A DNA stretch of 64,000 nucleotides, from assembly GCF_001039355.2 (NCBI RefSeq), contig NW_019774613.1, positions 482,577-546,576 on the forward strand. Reading direction: 5' to 3'. The notes beneath the pieces are model-generated. The model worked only from the letters and a program-made list of their open reading frames with translations, ran no database searches and was not told where the DNA came from. Source of the DNA: Lingula anatina. Taxonomy: Eukaryota; Brachiopoda; Lingulata; Lingulida; Lingulidae. The position numbers and the translations under genes were made by a program. Below, piece by piece: positions 35,729 through 46,752 of the stretch (position 1 is its first letter; the number at the start of each line of letters is the position of its first letter).

Positions 35729-35838
35729 TGCTCTCTCTCTGTGCTATATGCATGTATAACCACGCATGTATATTTACATTTATAGGTCAAGTTTACGACC
35801 ATGGTCAGAAATTTGACGAAGGCCTTACGAGGGATTAA
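35310..35838 (+). CDS. Possible small two-exon gene remnant
   Basis: A candidate exon 35310-35374 (TGATGTAG before, GTAAGC after) holds an ATG at 35338 and a short hydrophobic run (TYIFVMVTT). Spliced in phase 1 to 35786-35838 (TTTATAG before) it continues GQVYDHGQKFDEGLTRD and then TAA. The GxVYxHGxxFDEG pattern resembles the start of a VWC-type cysteine-rich domain, but the frame stops before any cysteine pair. A (CA)n tract lies in the putative intron. It may be a truncated relic or chance. Confidence 0.2.
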
Positions 35839-36179
35839 AATAGTTTATCCCTTGGCACGTCGACTTCATTTGAGTAGTATAAGATGTAAGTAGAATCAAT
35901 GTACTAGCATATGCATCACAGAAAATCCACGTTCGCTTCATTTCCCTGTAGTAAACTGTATTTTTTATTGACAAACCAAACTTAATCAACATTTCCTGAC
36001 ACTCGCCATAACTCTTTATCAATCCAGGGTATTAAAAAGTCATTGAATCTAAAACACTAATGTGAAATAAAGGCATTAAATTAGAAAATATAACTTCCAG
36101 TAACCTTTAACAAAATTAGGCAAAAATATTATTTCAGTATAAAACGTTACACGTTTAACAATAAGAAACGATGCCCGGC

Positions 36180-37130
36180 AAATATCTGGATATCAGCATC
36201 GCTTTTAAAGTATGTATTATGCGGATCTTATTCATTTGCATCAGACCTTACTGGTATTCTACCAAGCACACTGTCACATTAATTGGCCAACTCTACACAT
36301 GGTCTTTATACTGAACTGAAAATGTAAACAACATTCCTTGTACTAAAGTGCAAGGGTGTACCATGACCTGAATTATCACTAATTTTTTTTAAATCCTAAA
36401 TATGCTAATAACTGAGAAGATTTCGGATCAATAAGGCAATCAGAGGACCCCAAGAGATAGTTAAGAATTTTTGTTTAAACTTTAGTTGTAGTTGAGTGGT
36501 AAATGGTCTAGTATGAACCCTATTCATTTACGGATTTTTATTGGTAATATGTAAAAAAAATCAAAGTTTCAAATTAAATATGGACAAAGCCCATCAACAA
36601 TTTTAAAACATCTATATTTGTTGATTTACGGTGTAATTACATGAAATGGGATACTACGTCCAGACTGCTTCTAGCAACTAATTCTACCAAGCACCCTGTC
36701 ACAGTAAATACCTGTAGTCAGCTAAATAACACTTTTCACGATCTTCATATTTTAACTGATATTGAACGCAATATTCCTTCCTTATGTACAAAACAATATA
36801 CCTGTATATACTGTCTGTTTTGAGCGAAAAGTCGCTGACTCATCGAAACCTATAACTCCACACCTAGCACGCATGCGCTAATTCCAAGACTTGGCTCATG
36901 CTCAGTACAGACCATAAACTCTCGGGATTATCTGCAGCTGGATCAATACATAACCTACATTAAATAATGTTTTAACAGCAATTCATTAGAATCGACCTCA
37001 CTACAGTGTACATGTACAGTACATATACCCTGTACATCATTTCAGCACAATCGCCGAGGTCCAACATCGCCGAGGTCTCTAAAGAGGCGAGAAAATATAA
37101 CGAATTAAAAATTAGGACAAGGTGTCTTCT
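36180..37130. repeat. Repeat block R1, diverged outlying copy
   Basis: Shares with the blocks at 40559-44440 and 46753-49290 the words TTCTACCAAGCACACTGTCA, AATGTAAACAACATTCCTTG and GCATGCGCTAATTCCAAGAC, in similar order. Two partial passes are visible (near 36250 and 36690). No reading frame of note. Confidence 0.55.
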
Positions 37131-37590
37131 GTAAAATGCTTCATAATCTTAATTCTCTACACGAAATTAAGTCAATGTCTGTAGAAGTCCAGTGAAAGTA
37201 AGAGTCAAACCTTATAAAATTGCCGTAAAATTGTTCAATATAATGTTTTTAAAAGTAAGTTTTAAGATTTTTTAGTATCAGCATGCAATTGTTCGAATAC
37301 TCAGTGACAATTCAAGACAGAGAATAGGTGCTGCGACAGTAAAAAAAAAAATCGGTGACCATATGTCAATGGTTTGCTTATTTTATGACATATCTCTGAT
37401 TAAAGATCCTGCGGTGTTAACATTGTCAATTTTTTGCTGTATAATATAATGAGGACAGTACCATTAAATTTTTTAATAAAGCATAAAAATTATCTATTGT
37501 GGAATACGTGTGGAGATGGTGAAGGATCCACCGTGTAATGTACTTTTGCCTTTTTGCTTTGAGTAATAGTTTGCGTTTTGAACGGACTTT
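37131..37590. other. Unassigned stretch
   Basis: No gene recognised. A 73-codon minus-strand frame at 37494-37715 overlaps the left end of the next element and is of unknown meaning. Confidence 0.25.
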
Positions 37591-37594
37591 TTAA

Positions 37595-39936
37595 CCCTCA
37601 TCCACCTTTCAGGGGCCTCGCAGGCCCGGGCCCATGTATCTTTTGCTCTCTCTTCGTTCGCATGAGGTTTTGAGCCTGTTCCTTTCATGTAATCCTCAAG
37701 CAACTTATACCCCATCAGTGTATAAATAATTAGTTTTGAAATAATTTACACCATATGTAGAAATTAACTTTTGGAAAAGTTAGTCCCATTTCCTGGAAAT
37801 CGGGCCTCTGAGGCCCGGTGTAACATGAAAATCTGACTCCCCCCATGAAAATTTGACTCCCCCTCCACAAAACTTCATAAATCTTATTTTATTTGAGTAT
37901 ATATATATGACTGTGATCTTGTAGTATGTAAAATGGAGGATACATTGGCACTTTTTTTAGTTTGCAGGTGAATATTTTCATGAAAAAATAAGAAAATTAA
38001 AAATGTGCACTTAACCGCCCATTGCCTCCCCTATGAAAAAGCTATTTATTTGATATTGGATGATCATTTCTACATCTTTCCTTTAAATTTACTTTATGAA
38101 GATTATATTGGAAATATTTGTAAGTTTGATGGTGGACTATTGGGTGAAAAAAACTAAAAAAAAAAAAAAAACATGAAAAATAAAAAAAATTAAAATGTGC
38201 ATTTTATCACCCAATAACTCCCCTATGAAAAAGCTATCTATTTAATATTTGATGATCATTTCAACACTTTTCCTTAACTTTTACTTTATGAAGATTATAT
38301 TGGAAATATTTGAAAGTTTTACGGTAAAATATTGGGTGCCAAAACTAAAAAACATGAAGAATAAGAAAATTAAAAATGTGCATTTTATCACCCAAAAACT
38401 CCCCTTTGAAAAAGCTATCCATGTCAAAACGCTACATTTTTAACTCAAGAAATTGGTCCCATAGCCTCTTTACTGAATTCTTCTTATATAGCATACCCAG
38501 TAATTTACCATTCAAATTTCAAATATTACCATATATTCTTCATAAAGGATCCTTAAAGAAAAGATGTCAGAATGATCGCCAAATATCAAATCTTTAGATA
38601 GCTTTTTTATAGGGGAGTCATTGGGTGTTAGAATACAAATCCTTAATTTTTCTTATTTTTCATGTTTTTTTTTCACCCAATTTTTTAACAATCAAACTTT
38701 CAAGTACTTTCAATATATTCTTCATAAAGTATCCTCAAAGAAAAGATGTCAGAATGATCATCAAATATCAAATAAATAGCTTTTTCATAGGGGAGCTATT
38801 GGGTGTTAGAATACAAATCCTTAACTTTTCTTATTTTTTAATGTGTTTTTTTCCGCCCAATTTTTTACCATCAAACTTTCAAGTACTTCCAATATAATTT
38901 TCATAAAGTAACCTAAAAGAAAAGATGTTGAAATGGTCATCAAGTGTTAAATAAATAGCTTTTTCATGGGGAGTCCTTGGGTGGTAAAACACAAATCTTT
39001 AATTTTTTTATTTTTTCATGAAAATTTTCACCTGCAAACTAACAAAAAGTGCCAATGTGTCCTCCATTATGCATACTGCAAGATCAGTCATTTACTCAAA
39101 TTAAATGAGATTTATGAACGTTTTTTTTTTTTTTTTTTTTTTTTGGGGGGGGGAGTCAAAATTTCATAGGGGGAGTCAGATTTTCATTATGAAAACCTGA
39201 CTGGGGAGCCACATTTTAGGGGAGTCTGATTTTCATGGTACACCGGTCCCTTGATAATTTTACTTCCACATGGGAGCATGTGTATGTAAGATATGTGATG
39301 CATTGTTGGGTTTTACATTTGTGTAGAGCTTTGTTCAAACAATGTCTGGAAATGTATTTGAGGCAATTGGCAACATGCTGCCAGATAGGGGGAACAACAG
39401 TGACCCGCCAGATGATTCCTCTGGGAGTGATTATATGTACCATCAGATAGCTCATCAGAGTGTGACCCCGAATCATCCAGTGAAGTTATCTTATGTTATG
39501 AAGTTATATTACCTCAAATATCTTTGCTATCAAATGCTTTACACAAGCAATATCAATGTGTGCTATGACTATCAATATTGTGAATGAAATTTGCCTGTGA
39601 AAGATTCAAGACCTGGAGAAATTATTATTTATGAGTAATCGGTCACCTTAGTCACCTGATATGCAGATATCAGTTTAAATCTATCATTATTACATACCTG
39701 ATAGACTGCGCTAGCTTTGCGAAACTTTCCATTTTGAGAAAAAAAAATGATTTTCCGCATGTTCCTCACACAGTGTACACTCACCCAGGTGGAGGTAAAG
39801 CGAGCAAGGGACAAGTGTAACATGAAAATCTGGCTGGGGAGTCACATTTTGGGGGAGTCAGATTTTCATGGTACACCGGGCCTCCGAGGCCCGGTTTCAG
39901 GGTATACGTAGGGTTCCATTTCCTTGTGGATGAGGG
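37595..39936. mobile_element. TTAA-flanked fold-back element with nested inverted repeats
   Basis: Starts CCCTCATCCAC after TTAA (37591-37594) and ends GTGGATGAGGG before TTAA (39937-39940). TTAA target duplication with CCC ends is typical of piggyBac-type elements. Inside lies a second inverted repeat, GGGCCTCnGAGGCCCGGTGT then AACATGAAAATCTGACTCC (37811 and 39890). Between 38000 and 39060 are about three 190 bp units pointing one way and about three the other, with words ACTCCCCTATGAAAAAGCTA and TTGATGATCATTTC. The whole could fold into a giant hairpin. A third nested inverted pair bounds 39240-39815. Confidence 0.65.
39342..39587 (+). CDS. Small open frame inside the TTAA element
   Basis: An 81-codon frame from ATG begins MSGNVFEAIGNMLPDRG and runs through an acidic-polar stretch (DPPDDSSGSD). 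Such acidic starts occur in piggyBac-type transposases, so this may be the remnant of a transposase N-terminus. There is no catalytic motif. The evidence is weak. Confidence 0.25.
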   Translation: MSGNVFEAIGNMLPDRGNNSDPPDDSSGSDYMYHQIAHQSVTPNHPVKLSYVMKLYYLKYLCYQMLYTSNINVCYDYQYCE

Positions 39937-39940
39937 TTAA

Positions 39941-40558
39941 ATATGGCACTCTGGAATACCGAAATGTAGATTGTTACAAAAACAAAGACCAGAGGTATCC
40001 AGTTCATGAATCAGTCTCTCAGCTTGGTTTTCATTTGCCATTTAAAAAGTTTACACTCCCTGGAGTCTAAATTAGGTTCCTTTGCAAGTTAAGCTGATGT
40101 GATAACTCATGTCACATTTGTCATCAGATATTATTTGTAAGATTTTGACTTTATTATTTGCTGCTGCTTTTTTTATTGTTTTATTCTATTTTTTTATATT
40201 TTGTGTAGATTTTTAAGATTGCTTTTGCACATTAGAGCAATTTTTGGATGAAAAATTAATGGTTTTGTTCGACATAATGTTGAACAATAAACAATTAAAT
40301 GTCATCCATTTTCAAAGCACGTTCACACATTTTGTACTAAATTTAAACAGTCCTCCAATTTATCACATATTTCACAGGTCTGGGTGCCGTCCGCATAACA
40401 AATTATATTTTATAATTTCAACACCAGTACCCCTATCATCATTCTTATTTGTTTTACTCATAAAAAATCTGTAAATATAAGCATTTTTTAAATGATTGGA
40501 GTATATTCTGCCATCAATTATTATTTTACTACAGTACTGGTATATAGCGGTACTGCAT
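39941..40558. other. AT-rich intergenic stretch
   Basis: No gene or element supported. Confidence 0.3.
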
Positions 40559-41642
40559 TATTATGTGGAAATAAACTGTGGAATTTAAATACTTAGAATA
40601 ACATATCTTAAACTACCATTTTCTTTTAAAAGCATGCATTGATAAAAGAAAACAAAAGGTGGATGTATAATTCTTGTCCTTTGTATAATTTTGAACATGT
40701 ACGCAAGGAGAAATGGGTTACGTTTGACAAATTCTAATTGGACTGAAATTATGATGGAAAACAACGTACCCTAGGTCTATAATCTTTTACAATAAAATTT
40801 AAATTGACCTTAACCATATTAAAACATAATCATTTCACCAACAGCAGTACAAATAGCAGTACCCAGTACGCTGAAATGCCTGAGAGACTCATTAAATGAC
40901 CAAGATTTCTAACACAAGACTCATGTGAAGTCTTTTCCGGAATCATACTCTTCTGTCGATTCTTTCATAAGACATGACCCGTCTGTAATCGCTTTGAAGA
41001 CTTAGATCAATGAAACTTTTGATCAGTTGAGCCAGCTAGAGGAATGTTCTCGTCACTACGGGTTTGGTGAAACTGTGACTTATTGCTCTTATTATTGGAT
41101 TAAGCAACGAAACTGCACGCAGAGTGTTTGGCTTGTTGCGTTTTAAATGCAAATAGAAGTATTTATCTAACCTTTTTCTTCCATTTTTTCTAAAACATAG
41201 TCTTCTTAAAACGTTTTTATTTTAAGTGAACACTAATCGACCATTGTACAGAAATTATGTAAATTGTACACGACACATGCCAGAACTCAATCTAGTTCAG
41301 TTACTAACTGGACTAGGTCGTTTCCTGATTGGGATCTGTTTTCTAGCCTTGGCCCCATAGGAACCTCCGTTGAGTGTGCAATAAGGCTACGTATCTACAC
41401 ATGCGTCCAATCTTGGGTAAATAAAAATTAAAATGTTTGCTAAGTACAAAGAATTGATAAAGTGGATTATCGATTTGTTTGTGATCCATTTACCCTGTAC
41501 AACGAAATCATAAATCATGCCAAGGTTTACTTTAGTTACTTTGGACGACAGTTTTCATAGTTGGCGAACATTTGATTTTCATTTTGTGGTTTGATAGCGT
41601 CTTAGATCTTTAACAACTTGACTAATTTGACCTGAGAAGATA

Positions 41643-43016
41643 CACACACTGGACAAAAGAAGTGTCACCCCCTAACTCAGAGTAACAAAAGTAGGCAGAT
41701 CTTGGGTACTTATAATGCCTGGTCTACGTATAATGTGACTAATGAGTATAAAACCGCTATACCAGGGAATTGTATTGTTGGTCTTGTACATGTACAGCAA
41801 ATGTTATTCCTGTCTTCCTCCAATATGGCAAGATACAGGCAATTATCTAACAGTTATAGGTGCAAGTTATTAACCTGAAGAGGCGGAATATAAGCAATAT
41901 CAGAATATCGATACAATTGAATTGTTCAGTCAGAACCGTGCAGAGGGTCTGGTCTAGGTATAGAAACACTGGATCAAGAGACAAATTGCCTCTGATGGGT
42001 CGTCCAAGAAAAAATACTGGCCGTGAAGACCGACGACTGATTTTGATGTCCAGGTTGTCAAAGTTCGACACTGCTTGTCAGTTGACAACACAGTGGAACA
42101 ATTCCACACATAAGAATGTGTCTGTGAAAATTGCTTGGCGTCGGTTACATGCTCAGAGAGTGTACAGCAGGGTAGCAAGACTGAAACCTCTTATATCGTT
42201 ACAAAACAGGCAACGTAGAGTAAACTGGGGTCAACAGGATCTGGAACTGGACAGTCCATGACAATTAGTCCTATATATTTTTTCTGATGAGTGTCGCTTT
42301 GGTCTGACCTTTGATGACAGACGGGTACGATGCTGGCAAACTGCTGGTAAAGCATTTGAACCACATGCACTGAATTTTCGAACCCGGAGCAGCATATTCA
42401 TCATGGTGTGGGGCTGCATCAGCATCCATGGCTTGGGCGAATCGATAGTGGTTAATGGAAACATGAATCAATAGAAATGAATCGATGTTTTGGAGTCAGG
42501 CTTGCTACCATCTATTACTAACATGTTTGGTGACAGGAATTATCCATTTGTTCACCAGGATGACAATGCTCCTTGTCACAGGCCCAGAGCAGTTGATGAT
42601 TGGTTTGACCAACAGGACATTCGCAGGGTGATGTGGCCTGCCCAGAGTCCGGATGCAAACATAATAGAAAATGTGTGGAATGATACGTCAAAACGTTTTA
42701 CTAACCAGCAGAGAAACTCTGTTATATTCAGTGTTTCAAGCTTGGGCCAGCATAAGCCCTGAACGCATCAGACAATTATATGAATCCTTGCTTCGTAGAC
42801 TGGCACCTATTATTGGGTCACGTGGCTATGCCACTAAGTACTAATTTTGGACTTGAAACTGCATATTTTGGTAGAATGTATATTTTGTTCTCATTTTGTG
42901 ATTTTTTGTGAAATTTGATGTTGATAAAATGATACCAGGAGCATATCATTCCACAGTCATTTATCTCCCCCATAGTATTGGCTCAGTAGGGTGACACTTC
43001 TTTTGTCCAGTGTGTG
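41643..43016 (+). mobile_element. Tc1/mariner-type transposon, full length with both ends
   Basis: 28 bp perfect terminal inverted repeats begin CACACACTGGACAAAAGAAG (41643-41670 and 42989-43016). TA stands on both sides (41641-41642, 43017-43018). The uninterrupted site is present at about 47814 (GAGAAGATACATGCGTG), so both borders are exact. The element holds a broken transposase gene. The sharp ends and intact repeats suggest a fairly recent insertion. Confidence 0.93.
41825..42844 (+). pseudogene. Tc1-type transposase, broken
   Basis: The coding sequence is spread over several frames. The start is ATG at 41825. The helix-turn-helix region (SVRTVQRVWSRY) and the linker GRPRK are in the frame 41860-42261. 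FSDECRF, with the first catalytic Asp, follows at about 42278 after a frame change. HQDDNAPCH and NIIENVW lie at about 42555-42680 with 34 residues between D and E. The end ATKY and TAA (42842-42844) need a further frame change near 42735. At least three frame breaks and one stop (42472) make it non-functional as it stands. Confidence 0.85.
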
Positions 43017-45395
43017 TACATGCGTGAAGACGTTATTTTTCCACAAGCAGTACCACGAAATAATTTTGTATTGAATAGAATATTGTAAATAAACACTTTA
43101 AAATTATCTGATTATAGTATTTTTCTTTCAGTTCTTCAATCTTAATGTGACTGTGGCATATATAGAAATTTATAGTTTCTTTAGCTTGAATTCTACGAAT
43201 TTCAATATCATTATCTGATTACTGATTATCATTATCGACGGAAAATCCAATGACGCAGTAGGGTATTTTGTCTGACTCAGCATCTTCAGGTATATTATAT
43301 CAGTAGATAATAATACTGAAGATTGAACCTTTGTTGGTTTTAGCATGTTTTATTAAAGCTCTAAACTGTCCTGCATCACCCAGTACGACCAATTGTGAGA
43401 AGTCTGTATTTCAAGATTGCCTATATTCAACAAAAAGATCTTAAGAACACAATAACTGTTTTATTGAATAAAACGTTGTACGTGTAAATGTAAACACTTT
43501 GAACCTATCGGAGAGTCGTCTTTTTGATTCAGTCCATTAACAATAATGTTACTACGGCATATATAGGAATTTTTGGTTTCTTTAGCGAAAATTGCACAAA
43601 ATCTAGCGATGCTCTAGGATGAAAGTTTTGAAATGAACATGGACAAAGCTCATCGATGTTTTTCCTACATTTGTCAATTTCTTTTGTAATCACGTCATGT
43701 TACGTGGAGTAATACTCACGTCCTGATTATGTCAAACTTACCAAGTTTCATCCAGAGGATCTTATTCTACCAAGCACACTGTCATAGTAACCACAATTTA
43801 ACTACACTTAAAAATATTTACAATGGACAAAAAAGGCAAACAACATTCCATCTACAAGGATATATAATGACTTAAATTATCTATTTCATGTATTTTTAAA
43901 AAATCCTAAATATGCAAATACCTTTGATGATCAATCACGCAAGCAGAAGACGTCAAGTTAAAAGACACTGTCTGTTTTGTGCAAAGAAATTACTGACTCA
44001 TCAAAACCTGGAAATAACACAGCTACTGCGCAGGCGCTAATTCCAAGAATTGGCAGCTAGATCTATTTAACGTATCGGATCACGGATAATAAACCAAAAA
44101 ACCACAGACCAATTGGGAAATATGCCATGACACATAATCTTTTCATTAAACAGAGTTCCAGTCAATTGTTTCTTTAAGTGTTAAATTACACAGCTACTGC
44201 GCAGGCGCTAATTTCAAGATTTGGCAGCAAGATGTATTTTACTATCGGATCACTGATTATCAACGGAAAACCCAAAGACAAAATTGGAAATATGCCATGG
44301 CACATAATATTTAAACAATGTTCCAGCCGATTGTTTCTTTAAGTGTTAATGCGTCGTACAGTAGGGTTTAATTTAAACACCAATCAGACAAGCGGAGGAT
44401 CTTAAGCTAAAATATACAAATACTCTTTATATTGATCGAAAAAGTGCAAAGAAATTACTGACTCATCAAAACCTGGAAATAACACAGCTACTGCGCAGGC
44501 GCTAATTCCAAGACTTGGCAGCTAGATCTATTTAACGTATCGGATCACGGATTATCAACCGAAAAACCACAGACCAATTGGGAAATATGCCATGACACAT
44601 ACAGTGTAATCTTCTCATTAAACAGAGTTCCAGTCAATTGTTTCTTTAAGTGTTAAATTACCGTAGAGTAGATAACAAAAAGAATCATCACATAGATGGA
44701 CATTACACAGCTACTGCGCAGGCGCTAATTCCAAGATTTGGCAGCAAGATGTATTTTACTATCGGATCACTGCTTATCAACGGAAAACCCAAAGACAAAA
44801 TCGGAAATAAGCCATGGAACATTATATTTTCATTAAACAGAGTCCCAGCCAATTGTGTTCTAAAAGTCTTGATGTGTCTTGCATGTAAATGTAAAAACTT
44901 AAAATTTATCGGAGAGTTGTCTTTTTGATTCATTCCATTAATATAACCTTAATGTTGCTACGGCATATATAGGAATTTTTGGTTTCTTTACAGCACTGGG
45001 TTTACATGGCTTCACATCGCTATGAAATGGACCAGAGTTTTAAGTGCATCAGGATTTATTTTTTTCTTGAAGTGGTAACTGGTCTGAGATGAAGGTTGTG
45101 AAATTAACATGGACAAAGCTCGTCAATTTTTGTTGTTGGTGGTTTTGTTTGTTTGTTTGTTTGTTTTTTTGTTTAATTTTAATTCAACAGTTATTAATTT
45201 ATTTTATAATCACATCACATAACGTGGAGTAATACTACGTTCTGGCATGATCAAACTTTTCAAGTTTCACCCAGAGCATCTTGTCCTACCAATCATACTG
45301 TCACAGTAACCACATTAAAACTACACTTCAAAATATTAACACCGGGCTAATAATGTAAACAACATTCCTTGTACAAGGGTGTATCATGACTTAAA

Positions 45396-45737
45396 GGGAT
45401 AACAACTCTTCGTATGAGATCTATATTTTATAATAAAAACATTGTAAACAACTCATAGATTTATAATATATTCTGTTTTACCACAAAAACGGCAGTTATA
45501 GCTATTATTCTGATATCTGAACTTGTCTTTAGACCACGTGACCTCCATAGATGGCTATACTCTGTATAATATTTTAAGATATTATAACAAAATAAAACAA
45601 ACTTTTTAGAAAAAAATCAGGGACTAACTTTAAATGTAAAAATGGATTCATTAATCATTGATAAGTATGGGAAAAATTATTGTTTACTCCAAAAATCCAT
45701 TTTTGGCCAAAAAGAACAGTTTTATCCCTGTAAATTA
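45396..45737. mobile_element. MITE-like element, reverse orientation copy
   Basis: Begins AAAGGGATAAC and ends TTTTATCCCT. Its reverse complement matches the element in intron 5 of both dipeptidase genes (shared core CACGTGACCTCCATAGATGG). It inserted into the R1 spacer. Confidence 0.6.
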
Positions 45738-46544
45738 TCATGTAATTTTTAATTCCAAATATACAAAAACCTTAGATGATATCAGATCAATCACGCAAGC
45801 AGAGGGCGTCAAGCCAAAAAAGCACTGTTTGTTTTGTGCAAAGAAATTACTGACTCATCAAAACCTGGAAATTACACAGCTACTGCGCACAAGCTAATTC
45901 CAAGATTTAGCAGCAAAATGTATTTTACTGTCGGATCACTGATTATCAACGGAAAACACAAAGACAAAATTGGAAATAAGCCATGGCACATAATATTTTC
46001 ATTAAGCAATGTTCCAGCCGATTGTTTTTTTAAGTGTTAATGCGTCGTACAGTAGGGTTTAATTTAAACACCAATCAGACAAGCGGAGGATCTTAAGCTA
46101 AAAAATACAAATACTCTTTGTATTGATCGAAAAAAGTTGCTGACTTATCAAAACCTGGAATTCCACAGCTATTTATTAAGCCTGTGACCAAACACTTACG
46201 TAATACAATAAAACATTTTTAATTAAATACATTTCCATTTGCATACATGTACTATAGCAAATTTCTTTTCCTAATTGACGATCCGAAAATGATTTTAGCG
46301 CTTCCAAAGCCTGTAGCCCTTTCTTAGGATTAAGAAGAGATTTTATGTATTTAAACTGTAATTAGTTTTTAGTCTCTCATAGTTCTTTATAGAACTGCCT
46401 TGTTGTAATGACTGTTTTAACTCCTATTGTTTTCATTTTTTATCTTTATGGGTGAGACTTTGAACTGAACTGAATTGAACTGGTAAAGCAGCACTGGTTT
46501 TACTTTGCTTCACATCGTTATGAAGTGAGTTTTAATTGCATCCG

Positions 46545-46553
46545 GATTTCTAT

Positions 46554-46596
<43 letters not shown>

Positions 46597-46690
46597 TTAT
46601 TTTTAATGAATTTATTTATTTATTATTTATCTATTCATTTAATTATTAATTAATTAATTTAATTATTGATTGATTTATTTATTTTTTGAG
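46545..46690. repeat. (TTTA)n microsatellite
   Basis: A long run of TTTATTTA steps with ATTAATTAATT variation after 46600. Confidence 0.85.
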
Positions 46691-46752
46691 AAACAGAGAG
46701 AGGTAACTGGTCTAGTAGGAAAGTTTTGAAATGAACACGGAGAAAGCTCATA

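Larger units (their letters stand above)
40559..44440. repeat. Repeat block R1, copy with Tc1-type insertion
   Basis: Nearly identical to 46753-49290 apart from the 1374 bp insertion at 41643-43016 and a short deletion near 44187. It ends in several copies of a subunit containing CTACTGCGCAGGCGCTAATT (44023, 44194 and on). It carries the counterpart of the small frame at 47097-47330, here broken by a TAG near 41007. Confidence 0.85.
44441..46752. repeat. Spacer of repeated R1 subunits
   Basis: Further copies of the CTACTGCGCAGGCGCTAATT subunit lie at 44488, 44711 and 45880. Each is followed by TATCGGATCACTGATTATCA-type and GTTCCAGTCAATTGTTTC-type words. A MITE (45396-45737) and a TTTA microsatellite are inserted. 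Short frames over the subunits recur because the DNA repeats. Confidence 0.7.
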
